Origin: JAKPQE01 sp041397845
GTDB taxonomy: Bacteria; Pseudomonadota; Alphaproteobacteria; Rhizobiales; JAKPQE01
DNA: 64,000 nucleotides
Direction of reading: 5' to 3'
Assembly: GCA_041397845.1 (NCBI GenBank)
Contig: JAWKVW010000007.1
Span: 90,594 to 154,593, forward strand
Shown here: in pieces, positions 29,343 through 38,589 of the stretch
Layout: each line of letters starts with the position of its first letter
Numbering within the stretch: position 1 is the stretch's first letter
Program-made: the position numbers and the translations under genes
Notes under the pieces: generated by a model
The model's input: the letters and a program-made list of their open reading frames with translations, nothing else
What the model was told of the DNA's origin: nothing
The model's database searches: none

Positions 29343-30347
29343 TCAGTTGGCGGCGCCAACGAAGCTGGCGTCGATCATCTGCTCGGGCGTCACGTCGGCC
29401 TGCAGCAGGCCGGCATTCTTGGCCGCGTCCTCGACGTCGGTGAAGACCTTGGTGGCGAACTCGCCGGGCAGCTCGGTCTTGTTCTCGGCAACGCTGAAGT
29501 AGCGCACGCCGTCGAAGGCGGTGTTCAGTTCCTCGACCGTCGCGCCGACGGCCTTGGAAATGATGGCGCGGCCGCCGGGCATATCGGCGTTGTAGTCGGC
29601 CAGCGCGGCGTCCCAGGTCTTGATCATGGCAAGGACCGCGCCGGGCTTGTTCTTGATGACGTCGTCACGCACCACCAGCACGTCGCTGATGAGGCCCGGG
29701 TCCTCGCCGGCCGAGAACAGCAGCTTGACGTCCTTGTTCTCGTTCATGGCGACGGTGAGATAGGGCTCGTAGGTCACGGCGACGGGCACGCGGCCGGCGA
29801 TGAGGGCACTGCCGGCGTCGGAAGCAGGCATCGGCACCGGCTGGACGTCGGCGATCGACATGCCGTTCTTCGAAAGCGCGTATTTCAGCAGGATATCGCT
29901 GGTCGTGCCTTCCTCGAAGGCGACTTCCTTGCCCTTCAGGTCGGCGATCGTGGTGATGTCCTTGCCGGCGATGATGGCATCGGCGGTCATGGAGACATCG
30001 AGCAGGAGGACGATCTTGACCGGCAGGCCGGCGGCCACCATGCCCATCGCGGTATGGGTGGCGATATTGGCGGCGTCGAGCTCGCCGCTCGCCAGCGCCG
30101 CGTTGATGTCCTTGTCCTCGTTGAAGTTGATGACCTTGACGTCGGCAAGACCGTTCTTGGCGAACAGGCCCTTCTCGGCGGCAATGTGCCACTGGCCATA
30201 GCCGAGCCAGGGCTCGACGCCGATCTTCAGCTCGCCCGCCTCGGGCGTCGCGGGAATGGGTTCGGCGGCATTGGCAACGCCGATCGCGGCCGTCGCCATG
30301 AGCGCGGTCACGCACAGGCCGCGGAAGGTCTTGAGGAGGTCTTTCAT
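29343..30347 (-). CDS. ABC transporter substrate-binding protein (NMT1/TauA-like)
   Basis: Periplasmic binding protein, 334 residues. A signal peptide (MKDLLKTFRGLCVTALMATAAIGVANA) precedes the family start GELKIGVEPWLGYGQWHIAAEKGLF. Typical blocks follow: VINFNEDKDINAALASGELDAAN, PVKIVLLLDVSMTADAI, and LKGKEVAFEEGTTSDILL. Such proteins deliver nitrate, taurine, alkanesulfonates, riboflavin/thiamine precursors or organophosphorus compounds; the ligand is not deducible here. Start at 30347 with GGGAG upstream. Confidence 0.9.
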   Translation of the reverse strand: MKDLLKTFRGLCVTALMATAAIGVANAAEPIPATPEAGELKIGVEPWLGYGQWHIAAEKGLFAKNGLADVKVINFNEDKDINAALASGELDAANIATHTAMGMVAAGLPVKIVLLLDVSMTADAIIAGKDITTIADLKGKEVAFEEGTTSDILLKYALSKNGMSIADVQPVPMPASDAGSALIAGRVPVAVTYEPYLTVAMNENKDVKLLFSAGEDPGLISDVLVVRDDVIKNKPGAVLAMIKTWDAALADYNADMPGGRAIISKAVGATVEELNTAFDGVRYFSVAENKTELPGEFATKVFTDVEDAAKNAGLLQADVTPEQMIDASFVGAAN

Positions 30348-30545
30348 CACTTGCTCCCTGTGTGGATGGTCCCGCCGGGGACGGGCACGATCCGGCGCGG
30401 CGCCAGTGCCGCGCGCGCATCCCGCACGGCCCCGCGCCACTCTCCTTCCGGTCCGACGTTAAGTCCCCCCGGCTGAACGACAAATCATCTCATCGTTCCC
30501 CCCGGACGGAGTCAAGCCGAATAGAAGTGCATACAATTCATGCGG

Positions 30546-31871
30546 TTATATATCTTCCTCCACAGCCAATTCGGGATCGACCGCATCAAGGAAGCGCGTC
30601 ATCGCGTCCTCGCCGGCCTTGGGGGCGGAGCCGACCATGACGGCAACCGAAAGGCCGATCAGCGAGGAGACCGGATCGTGACCGGCAACGCCGGCCCTGA
30701 GGTTCATGACCATGGTCGGGCAAAGAAACAGGGCAAGGCGGACGACGCGGCGCCAGTCGGCTGGCAGGAGGGCGCGGGCCTTCAGCCCGGCAAGCAGCGG
30801 CCGCCAGAGCCGGGTCGCCTTGACGGCGAGGATGTCACGACGGATTGCGGTCAGCGCCCAGTCGGTCCCGACGTGCAGGCAATCGCCGTCGCGGCGGGCG
30901 CTTGCGGCAAAGGTGGCGCGCGCCCTTGCCGGATCGTAGAGCCAGAACGGGTGGGCAAAGACGTTGTGGAAGGTTGCCTTGATCTCGGCAAGGAGGGTCG
31001 GAACGCTTGCCCCGGCAAAGGCCGGATCGAAGAAGACGAGACCGGCGGCATCGCCCTTTCCCGCGAACCAGACATTGGCGTTGTGGGCATCGCCATGGGC
31101 GACGACGCCGCCGGCATCGGCAAGGCGCTCCGGCGCCAGCCGTTCCGCCGCCTCGGCGAAGAGCTCGCCAAGGGTCCGCTCGTAGCGACGGCCATTGATG
31201 ACGAAGGGGAGCGCCGCCAGTTCCGTCCAGTCGATTTCGAGGCCGGGAAAGGCGAAGCGCTTGCCGAGGTAGAAGCGGGCGAGCCGGCCGCCGGGGCGAC
31301 ACGCGCCCGGCGCATCGACAAGACGGTCGTGGAAGAGACGGTGGATTGGCTCGGCGGCCGACGCTTCAGGCGAAATCGGGTGGAGGCTGCGTCGATAGAC
31401 GGCGAGGACCTCGTCCATCAGCCGCGCCTCGGCGGCAACGGCCGTGGCGCGCAGGGCCGCGTCGTCCGCCTCGTCCAGCCGGTAGAGAAGATCGGAAAAG
31501 CGGATGTCGCGGCGGCGGCGATAGACGAGGATCTGCTCGCCCGGCAGGGCGGCGACATGGACCGGCCGGTCGACCGGCAGGCCGGCATCGGAGAGGATCG
31601 CGGCGCGATAATATTCGCCGCGCCCGGCCTCCTCGCCCTCCTCCTGATGAAACTTGAAGAAGAATGCCTCGCCGCCGGCCGAAAAGAAGCCGTTGAGGGA
31701 ATTGAGGCTGTATTTGTCGACGTTGAACTCGATCGCGGTCGCGGCAAGGCCGAAGCGATCGGCGAGCAGCCGGGCAAGCCCGGCGCGGGCCGCTTCCGGG
31801 TCGACCGCCGCCAGCCTGCGGATCTCTGCCGTGCGGCTTGCCGGCGCCTCCCCCTCGCCCATGCCGGTCAT
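30546..31871 (-). CDS. Phosphotransferase-fold kinase-like protein
   Basis: The 441-residue protein is a distant member of the aminoglycoside-phosphotransferase / choline-kinase fold. The catalytic loop reads VVAHGDAHNANVWF (the Brenner HGDxHxxN pattern) and the metal-binding Asp is in LVFFDPAFAG. The N-lobe has FFFKFHQEE where an ATP-binding Lys is expected. Its start codon overlaps the stop of the HisD-like gene by an ATGA, so they are translationally coupled. Small-molecule phosphorylation is the likely reaction; the substrate is unknown. Confidence 0.8.
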   Translation of the reverse strand: MTGMGEGEAPASRTAEIRRLAAVDPEAARAGLARLLADRFGLAATAIEFNVDKYSLNSLNGFFSAGGEAFFFKFHQEEGEEAGRGEYYRAAILSDAGLPVDRPVHVAALPGEQILVYRRRRDIRFSDLLYRLDEADDAALRATAVAAEARLMDEVLAVYRRSLHPISPEASAAEPIHRLFHDRLVDAPGACRPGGRLARFYLGKRFAFPGLEIDWTELAALPFVINGRRYERTLGELFAEAAERLAPERLADAGGVVAHGDAHNANVWFAGKGDAAGLVFFDPAFAGASVPTLLAEIKATFHNVFAHPFWLYDPARARATFAASARRDGDCLHVGTDWALTAIRRDILAVKATRLWRPLLAGLKARALLPADWRRVVRLALFLCPTMVMNLRAGVAGHDPVSSLIGLSVAVMVGSAPKAGEDAMTRFLDAVDPELAVEEDI

Positions 31872-33190
31872 TTCGGCAGATAGCGGTCGCGAACCTCGGA
31901 TACCGCGTTGGCGTGCGAGCTGAAGCCTTCATAGTCGGCAAGCAGCCTGGCGTTGCGGGCGAGTTCCGGATAGGCGCCGGCGGTGACATAGCCGACCGAG
32001 GAGCGCTTCATGAAATCGGTGACCGACAGCGGCCCGAAGGAGCGGGCCCAGCGGCTCGTCGGCAAGACGGCGTTCGGGCCGAGCACGAAGTTGGCAAGGG
32101 TCACGGGCGTGTGCGGCCCCATCAGCACCTCGGCGGCCTCGGTGATGCGGCCGAGATGGGCGAACGGGTCGGTCGAGAGGATTTCGAGATGCTCGGGCGC
32201 GTAGGCGTTGACGAAGGCATAGCTCTCCTCGAGCGAGCCGGTGAGGATGATGCCGCCACGCGGGCCGCAGAGCACGGCGCTCGAAAACTCGACGCGCTGT
32301 TCGGTCATGCGCGTCCAGTGCTCGGGGATGGCGCGCAGCGCTTCCTCGGCGACGCGGCGGCTGTGGGTGACGAGGAAGGCCGATGAGTCGGGACCATGTT
32401 CGGCCTCGATCAGCAGGTCGAGCGCGGCAAGGCCGCCGTCGATGGTGTCGTCGGCGAAGATGATTGCCTCGGAGGGGCCAGCCGGCAGGCCGGTGTCGAT
32501 GACATGTGACAGGAGGCTTTTGGCGGCGACGACGAAGGGGCTGCCGGGGCCGACGATCTTGACGGCGCGGCGCACCGTCCCGGTGCCATAGGCGACGGCG
32601 GCGACGGCCTGGGCGCCGCCGCACTTGTAGACGGTCTCGACACCGGCGATGCGGGCGGCAACGAGCGTTGCCGCATCGACGCCGCCTTCGGCGGTCGGCG
32701 GGGTGACGATCGAGATTTCCGGCACACCGGCCACAACCGCCGGCACAGCCGTCATCATGGTCACGGAGGGAAAGGCGCCCTTGCCGCGCGGCACGTAGAG
32801 CGCAACCGAGGAAATCGGCGTGAAGCGGTCGCCGGCGAAGGCGCCGGGCCGGATTTCCTTCAGCCACATCGGCTCGGGCCGCTGTTCCTCATGGAAGCGG
32901 CGGATATTGCCGATGGCAAAACGAATCGCCTCGATGACATCCGGCTCGACGACCCGAAACGCGGCCTCGAACTCTTCCTCGGATGCCTGAATGGCGCCGG
33001 GCGCGACCTCGGCCCTGTCGAACTCCCGGGCGAAGCGAACGAGGGCGGCGTCGCCCTCGGCGCGCACGGCATCGACGATCGGGCGGACCTTCTCGATGAA
33101 GCCGGAAAGCTCGGTTTCGGCGCGGCGGGTCAGGGCGGCGCGGGCGGCTTCGTCAAGCTTTCCGAAATCGTGGAAACTCACTGCGGACAT
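31868..33190 (-). CDS. Histidinol-dehydrogenase-like protein with altered zinc ligands
   Basis: NAD-dependent alcohol dehydrogenase of the HisD fold, 440 residues. It keeps the catalytic Glu-His pair (YAPEHLEI) and the C-terminal His (EGFSSHANAV). In E. coli HisD the zinc ligands are Gln259, His262, Asp360 and His419. Here the Gln position in LLIEAEHGPDS is Glu, and the segment usually written GDYxxGxxHVLPT is ANFVLGPNAVLPT, replacing the Asp by Asn and the conserved His by Ala. This is therefore probably not the biosynthetic HisD, but a paralogue such as a sulfonate- or polyol-dehydrogenase. Next to an importer, a kinase and an SDR it looks catabolic. Confidence 0.75.
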   Translation of the reverse strand: MSAVSFHDFGKLDEAARAALTRRAETELSGFIEKVRPIVDAVRAEGDAALVRFAREFDRAEVAPGAIQASEEEFEAAFRVVEPDVIEAIRFAIGNIRRFHEEQRPEPMWLKEIRPGAFAGDRFTPISSVALYVPRGKGAFPSVTMMTAVPAVVAGVPEISIVTPPTAEGGVDAATLVAARIAGVETVYKCGGAQAVAAVAYGTGTVRRAVKIVGPGSPFVVAAKSLLSHVIDTGLPAGPSEAIIFADDTIDGGLAALDLLIEAEHGPDSSAFLVTHSRRVAEEALRAIPEHWTRMTEQRVEFSSAVLCGPRGGIILTGSLEESYAFVNAYAPEHLEILSTDPFAHLGRITEAAEVLMGPHTPVTLANFVLGPNAVLPTSRWARSFGPLSVTDFMKRSSVGYVTAGAYPELARNARLLADYEGFSSHANAVSEVRDRYLPK

Positions 33191-33273
33191 CTGGCGCGGC
33201 TCCTTGCGGCGGATTTTCCTGCCGACAGGAGGCACCCGGCGGACGCAGGCTGTCAATCGACCTAATGATGTTC

Positions 33274-34043
33274 TCAGATCGAGGCGAGATAGCCGCCGTC
33301 GACCGGGATGCAGGCGCCGGTGACATAGGCCGAAGCAGCGGAGGCGAGAAACACCGAGACGCCGGCAAGATCATCGAGGGCGCCGAAGCGGGCAAGCGGG
33401 ATCTTGCCGAGCATAGCCTGGCTCCAGCCCTCGTCGGCGTAGAAAACCTCGGTCATCGCGGTGCGGAAATAACCCGGCGCAATGGCGTTGACGCGGATGC
33501 CGAGGGGGGCCCACTCGGCGGCGAGGGCGCGGGTCATGCCGAGCAGGCCGGATTTCGACGAGCCATAGGGCACCGCCGTCGGCACGCCGACTTCCGACGT
33601 CAGCGAGCAGATATTGACAATGGCACCGCCCTGCCCGGTCGCCGTCATTGCCCTTGCGGCGCCCTGCGCACAGAAGAAGGCACCCTTCAGGTTGGTGTCG
33701 AGGATCCTGTCCCAAAGCTCTTCGTCGACCTCGAGCGAGGGGCGAACCTCCTCGGTGCCGGCATTGTTGACGAGGACATCGAGCCCGCCCATGGCCTCGG
33801 CCGCCGCCGCGATCACCGAGGCGATCTCGTCGAGGTCGCGGACATCGAGGGCAAAGGGTCGGCCACGCCGCCGGCCGACCGGATCGCCGCGACGGTGTCT
33901 TCGAGGTCGACGACATTACGGGCGGTGACGGCGACCCTTGCGCCGGCACCGGCAAGGGCAGAAGGGCAATCGCCCGGCCGATACCCGGCTGGCGCCGGTT
34001 ACGCGCGGCGGCCAGTGAGATCAAAGAGCTTTGCGGTTTCCAT
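33274..34043 (-). pseudogene. SDR-family oxidoreductase, frameshifted near N-terminus
   Basis: Short-chain dehydrogenase/reductase. From about 33816 the frame is intact: LVNNAG, the catalytic Ser region NICSLTSEVG, the YGSSKSGLLG Tyr-Lys pair, and the C-terminal PVDGGYLASI. The N-terminal Rossmann part (start METAKLFDLTGRR at 34043, then VTGAS...GIGRAIAL) is split by at least three indels between about 33850 and 34010. Repaired length would be about 255 residues. It heads the HisD-like/kinase/transporter group and abuts the toxin-like region. Confidence 0.75.
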
Positions 34044-34129
34044 GGCACCTTCCGCCGGCAGGTTGCGGCCACGAGTTTTCGCGCAGTCGCCACCGCGACC
34101 GCCCCGGCGCTGCCGCCTTTCGCGCCGGA

Positions 34130-34544
34130 TGCAAGCTGCCGCCGGGCGAATGACCGGTGAGCACGATGTTGGCGCCGGGATTGGCCGCCTTCACGGCCTG
34201 GATAGAATTTTGCGGCCAGACCGACTGTTCTGGAAAACCGGCAACTCCGGTAATTGTCTGAATATCTGTCCAGACATCCTGATCATTCGTGCCACGATAG
34301 AGAAGCATGATCGTCCGGCAGGAAGACTGTCAACCGTTTTTGTTAAAGTATAGCGGCTGTGTAGAAGCCTGACGACTCATCAATTCGAATTGTATTATTT
34401 GGATCAAGGTCCAATATATGAGAATCAAAAAGATAAAATCGACGCGCCAATATTCTGGATTCCAGGAAGAAATCTTGTTTATAACCTTGATTATAAGAAT
34501 CCATAGAAAGAATTGACAGAAATAACTCTTTTAGATATAGACAT
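34130..34544 (-). pseudogene. Class-3 lipase-like protein, unit 1, truncated and frameshifted
   Basis: Fragment of a serine-hydrolase-fold protein. Readable pieces are LSMDSYNQGYKQDF near the start and LLYRGTND, then QAVKAANPGANIVLTGHSPGGS. The last contains the nucleophile elbow, altered here from the unit-2 GHSLGG (Leu to Pro). Frames change several times, and the sequence runs into the SDR promoter right after the elbow, so the C-terminal half is missing. It starts (ATG 34544) 4 nt after the stop of the membrane-anchored partner gene. Confidence 0.55.
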
Positions 34545-34547
34545 AAA

Positions 34548-35260
34548 TCAGCCCTTACGAAATCCCATTTTCCAAGACTGTAAATGGGTCGCTATACTCC
34601 CGTCGCACTCTTCTCCGCCAATAGGTTCCTTTGGGTTGCCCCACCACCCCAACACTCCTTCCACCTGTCCTTCGGTCACCTCCTCGTCGGTGACCTCGAT
34701 GGTGACGGATTTCATGCGATAACCGGGCCGAAAGCCGCAGCGAGGTTCCACGGCTCGACACGCACCTCACCGTCTTCGGGTCGTCTATGTCGTGCTGAAG
34801 GTGACGAGCAGCGGATAGAGCTTCATGGGCACCACCGTCGGTTCCTGAGCCGCAGGCCGGCGCGAAACGCCGCCCGGCTCCATTGCCGCCCGGCCTTGCC
34901 GGTCGCCACCTTGAGGCCAGGAGATCGGCAACGGCTTCCGGCCGTCTCCGACGGCTTGCGGAGCGCAAAGAGGAAACCTGCCGCCGCCGAGGTCGACGGT
35001 CACAGCCTCGCCGGTGAGCCGAAATGCTTGTCGGCGCCGCCCCAGCCGCCCGAAAAGATGTTCTTCCACCAACCGACGGCCATGACCGACGAGCCGACGC
35101 AGCCTGCCGTCCGGCGTCTCGACCCCGCCATGGTGATCTTCTTGTGCCAGGAGAAGCTGCTGAGCCACAAATTGAAGCCGATCCACGCCGGCGGGAAGAC
35201 GAGCCAGGCGACCGCCACCGCCACGACCAGCCGCCGCCACCATGGAAACTTCAGGCCCAT
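34548..35260 (-). pseudogene. Membrane-anchored hypothetical protein, unit 1 (frameshifted)
   Basis: Begins MGLKFPWWRRLVVAVAVAWLVFPP, a single N-terminal membrane helix, followed by a predicted periplasmic part (SFSWHKKITM, then TGEAVTVDLGGGRF, and MKSVTIEVTDEEVTEGQVEGVLGWW near the end). Several indels break it. It is the duplicate of the gene at 36221-36914. In sequence I do not recognise a named family. Position directly before a lipase-like gene, with translational coupling, suggests an immunity or chaperone-like partner. Confidence 0.5.
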
Positions 35261-35593
35261 GCGCACGCCCTGCTCACCTTGCCACCGTTCCGGCCGGCAT
35301 CCCTCCCGACCCGCATCCTTCGAATCGCCGCCCTGCAAGCACACGCGAGGATTGCCGAGAGTGGAACATTACACAAAAGTTAACGGTTTTAAACCGGACA
35401 TTGTTGCAACCCACGGAATTTCAGGGCGCACAGCGCAAGCGAGCGAGCCGCGCCGCTGAAGCCATCACCAAAGCGCATCAACTATCTGAAACAGATTTGA
35501 AGTTCTCGTTGAGCGACAGCCGAGCCAATGACTTGCCGCCGCCTGTACCCGCAATGGCCTTGCCCGGAATGCCGGGAACAATCACCGCCCGCC

Positions 35594-36228
35594 CTATGCG
35601 GCGAGAAGCTCTAACCCAGCCTCATTCCACTCGTCCGCATCGGTTCGCGCCGTGATAGCGTGGATGTATTCGGCGCCTTTTCAAAAGGCATACTGTCGAA
35701 TATCCGAGCCTCCACGCCATAGAGGCTGCTAACAAACCGGCAAGAGCCCCGCCGAGCGAATGGCCGGTGAGCACGATGTTGGCGCCGGGATTGGCCGCCT
35801 TCACGGCCTGATAGAATTTTTGCGGCCAGACGGAATTGCTCTGGAAAACCGGCAACTCCGGTAATTGTCTTCGAACATCTGTCCAGACATCCTTTAAATC
35901 ATTCGTGCCACGATAGGAGATGACGATCAACCGGGCAGGAAGGCTGTCAACCACTTGTTAGCATAGGCGGTTGCGTAGAAGCCAGCGTCTTGCCAACCTT
36001 TCAACACCGTTTCTGTGCGACCGACACTCAGTGATTTTGTTAACGCACATACACCTGGCCCAATCCATCGGGATCGTTTTCATCTCCATCGGCAATCCGG
36101 GCATCATAACCCTGATTGTAGGAATCCATCGAAAGAATGGCGAGGAAGAGATCCTGGAACTCGACATCAATTATTTTCCTGCTCGTAAGGGCACCTAAGG
36201 TGCGCCAATCAATAAAATCGCTAGGCAT
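35594..36228 (-). pseudogene. Class-3 lipase-like protein, unit 2, frameshifted
   Basis: The start MPSDFIDWRTLGALTSRKIIDVEFQDLFLAILSMDSYNQGY is intact. After a frame change come AGFYATAYANKW, RLIVISYRGTND and NIVLTGHSLGG, the nucleophile elbow with the catalytic Ser. Another shift at about 35720 leads to FVSSLYGVEARIFDSMPFEKA. The reading ends with DADEWNEAGLELLAA and a stop. The YNxGY...SYRGT...GHSLGG order is that of the class-3-lipase-like proteins found in many polymorphic toxins and T6SS effectors. The start overlaps the stop of the membrane-anchored gene by 8 nt. Confidence 0.6.
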
Positions 36229-36914
36229 CACCCTCTGTTCGATAGTCGTATCTTTTTAATAATCGGGGCTGTTTTGACGATGGCACGATGTATTCCGCCG
36301 TAGGCAACCACCCTAGCGCCTGCCCCACTTGTCCTACCGTCACCTCTCGTCGGCGACCTCGGACGGTGACGGATTTCATTCGATAACCGGGGCCGAAAGC
36401 CGCAGCGAGATTCCACGGCCTGACCCGCACCAATTGCCCCTGGGTCGTCTATGTCGCCGGCACGAGCGCGAGAGCCACGGGCACCACCGTCGGCTCCTTG
36501 AGCCGCAGGCCGGCGCGAAACGCCGCCCGGCTCCATTGCCGCCCGGCCTTGCCGGTCGCCACCTGCGTCAGGAGATCGGCAACGGTTTTCCCCGAGCCGT
36601 CTCCCGACGGCTTCAGGAGCGCAAAGAGAAACCTGCCGCCGCCAAGGTCTACGGTCACAGCCTCGCCGGTGAGCTCGAAATGCTTGTCGGCGCCGCCCTC
36701 AGCCGCCCGAAAAGATGTTCTCCACCACCTGACGGCCATGACCGACGAGCCGACGCGGCCTGCCATCCGGCGTCTCGACCGTCATGGTGATCTTCTGGTG
36801 CCAGGAGAAGCTGTCGAGCCACAAATTGAAGCCGATCCACGCCGGCGGGAAGACGAGCCAGAAGACCGCCACCGCCACGACCAGCCGCCGCCACCATGGA
36901 AACTTCAGGCTCAT
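36221..36914 (-). pseudogene. Membrane-anchored hypothetical protein, unit 2 (frameshifted)
   Basis: Begins MSLKFPWWRRLVVAVAVFWLVFPP (one membrane helix), then SFSWHQKITMTVETPDG, and in shifted frames HFELTGEAVTVDLGGGRF, FALLKPSGDGSGKTVADLL, QWSRAAFRAGLRLKEPTVV and finally LGWLPTAEYIVP. Three or four indels separate these blocks. Product would be about 230 residues with a large periplasmic part. The stop overlaps the lipase-like start, so the two should be translated together. Confidence 0.55.
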
Positions 36915-37252
36915 GCGAACGCCCTGCTCACCTTGCCGCGCCCTCCGGCTGGCGCCCCTCCCGACCCGCATCCTCCAATCGCCGCCCCGCGGGTTACCAC
37001 GGGATTGCCGTGGAGCGGAAAGTTACACAAAAGTTAACGGTTTTAAACCGGGCATTGATAACCCGCGGAATTTCAGGGGCCCATAGAGAAAGCGAGCGAG
37101 CCGCGCCGCTGAAGCCATTGCCAAAGCGCATCAACCATCTGAAATGATTCAGTTACTGTCGTTGAGTGACGGTTGGCACCAATGACTTGCCGCCGCCGCC
37201 TCACGCCCGCAATGGCCTTGCCCGGAATGCCGGGAACGATCACCGCCTCACC

Positions 37253-37399
37253 CTATGCGGCGAGAAGCCCAATTCCGGCCTTAACCTCCGACGCAATAGC
37301 AACTTTCCGGCCACCCGCGAGAAGCAAGTCCAATTGATCTGCTTGAGCCAAATGTGCAAGAGCGGATGTATCGACAACGTTCACAACTTTTTGGGCCAT
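37253..37399 (-). pseudogene. PIN-like domain fragment
   Basis: A 48-residue frame begins MAQKVVNVVDTSALAHLAQADQLDLLLAG, resembling the first strand and helix of PIN nucleases with the metal-binding Asp in VVDTSAL, and then ends at the same LLAA-stop junction that closes the unit-2 lipase. It is 24 bp after the candidate immunity gene. It lacks the other acidic residues, so it is a remnant at best. Confidence 0.4.
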
Positions 37400-37423
37400 T
37401 GGAAAGCTTCAGAAAATCATTTG

Positions 37424-37908
37424 CTAGGATTTTAATCGGAATTTCTCGGCGATCGCATAAGCTTCTGGACCGTCTATCCTATCTATCTGTTTTCTCAAGT
37501 AGTTAAGAAGAACAGCGCGTGCGCCATTCATAATATTGCGAACCTGAGGGTAGCCCATTTTTGTAAAAATACCAAGACTGGAAGGAACTAGTGATTTACA
37601 AAATCCGGGTGTGATCTCGCGTCAGGATCTTTCCGGGTCCGCTCGACAAAATCCTCAAGAAACCAAAGAACATCCGGTTGCCTTAGAGTCGCCCTAGCGA
37701 AATCACTTCGTCTTCTACGGTTATGATCAGCGCATCGCTAAACAAAACTCGGGATTTCGCCCGCATCGACAATGGCCCTCACTTTATCACCCCTATCGAG
37801 CCTAATCGCTGACGCCTGTTTATACTAAGGGTGCCGTTTGCAGCGCTCTCGGATAAGTTTCAAGATCTTCTTTCCAGACAATATTCTTTCAATGCGATCC
37901 ATTTTCAT
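37424..37908 (-). pseudogene. Candidate immunity protein of the AHH module, frameshifted
   Basis: Starts MKMDRIERILSGKKILKLI at 37908, 39 bp after the AHH module. Pieces in other frames continue VEDEVISLGRL, QPDVLWFLEDFVERTRKDPDARSH and RNIMNGARAVLLNYLRKQIDRIDGPEAYAIAEKF before the stop at 37424; the repaired protein would be about 160 residues, acidic in the middle and helical. Small size, position and lower GC are typical of immunity genes. I do not recognise the family. Confidence 0.45.
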
Positions 37909-37947
37909 GCCGCCTTCTTTGATTTCTTCGCGCGACCATCTCCAGCC

Positions 37948-38575
37948 TTAGTGCCTACCGGCGCAGACGACAACGATAGACGAAAGAACCGGCAACGCCG
38001 CGCCTTCCGTCGAATAGGAAACGACATCCTCGTTGGCCGCGTCCTCGCCTTGCTTGGATCGCTCGGATCTATCTTTACAACGAGGCCATCCTTGATGCGA
38101 AACTCGAAACGGTCGTGAATCGTCCGGTATTTTTTGCTTTGACCAATTCGATTTGATCGGCATCGGCCGGATTGTCGACATCGAGGCCTCGCGCATCGAG
38201 ATCGGCTTCGAAACCTTGTAAAAGAACCCTATGAGTCTGATCGATCGCAGCCAGTAGTGCCGGAGACTGTCACCATTGAAATGAAGAACCATACCAACCG
38301 CGTCTGCAGATACCTTTATTGGTCGGCAAATAAATCAAATTATCAATTGTATTAAATCGCGCACCATAAATATTCGCTCCATATACTTGAGCGATAAATT
38401 CAGAATTTTTTTGCCACAGAATGCGGAATAACATGGTGAATTGCAAAATCATTGCCAGATATACCCAAATCCGTATCTGCTGCGGCCAATGCACCCAGCT
38501 TCGCTTTGAGCGCCAGTTGAACATCAGCCGAAACAATGTCCGAGATGTTATTGGAACCATGTAATCCCGCGCCAT
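37948..38575 (-). pseudogene. AHH/HNH-type nuclease toxin module, frameshifted
   Basis: Reads NISDIVSADVQLALKAKLGALA, GNDFAIHHVIPHSVAK, then after a +1 slip in a run of seven A's QVYGANIYGARFN, DNLIYLPTNKG, and GMVLHFNGDS, followed by YRTIHDRFEF and an end at TAA 37948. The HHVIP...NLIYLP...H pattern is that of the AHH family of HNH/Endo-VII nuclease toxins, which sit at the C-terminus of secreted polymorphic toxins and cut nucleic acid. Here no long N-terminal secretion part is attached, so it is an orphan C-terminal module. Confidence 0.6.
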
Positions 38576-38589
38576 CTAGACTGACCCGC

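Larger units (their letters stand above)
34130..37260. repeat. Tandem duplication of a ~1.6-kb [membrane protein + lipase-like] unit
   Basis: Unit 1 (about 34130-35600) and unit 2 (about 35750-37260) align in the lipase elbow region, throughout the membrane-anchored gene, and in the leader upstream of it, which includes ACAAAAGTTAACGGTTTTAAACC and a block reading, on the minus strand, VIVPGIPGKAIAG. Start codons of the two membrane genes are 1654 bp apart. The copies differ by point changes and indels, and the mid parts of the lipase genes are quite different. Confidence 0.8.

Noticed and set aside
30500..30520. Promoter of the importer gene
   Set aside because: A TTGACT is present about 165 bp before the binding-protein gene but no good -10 box at the right distance.
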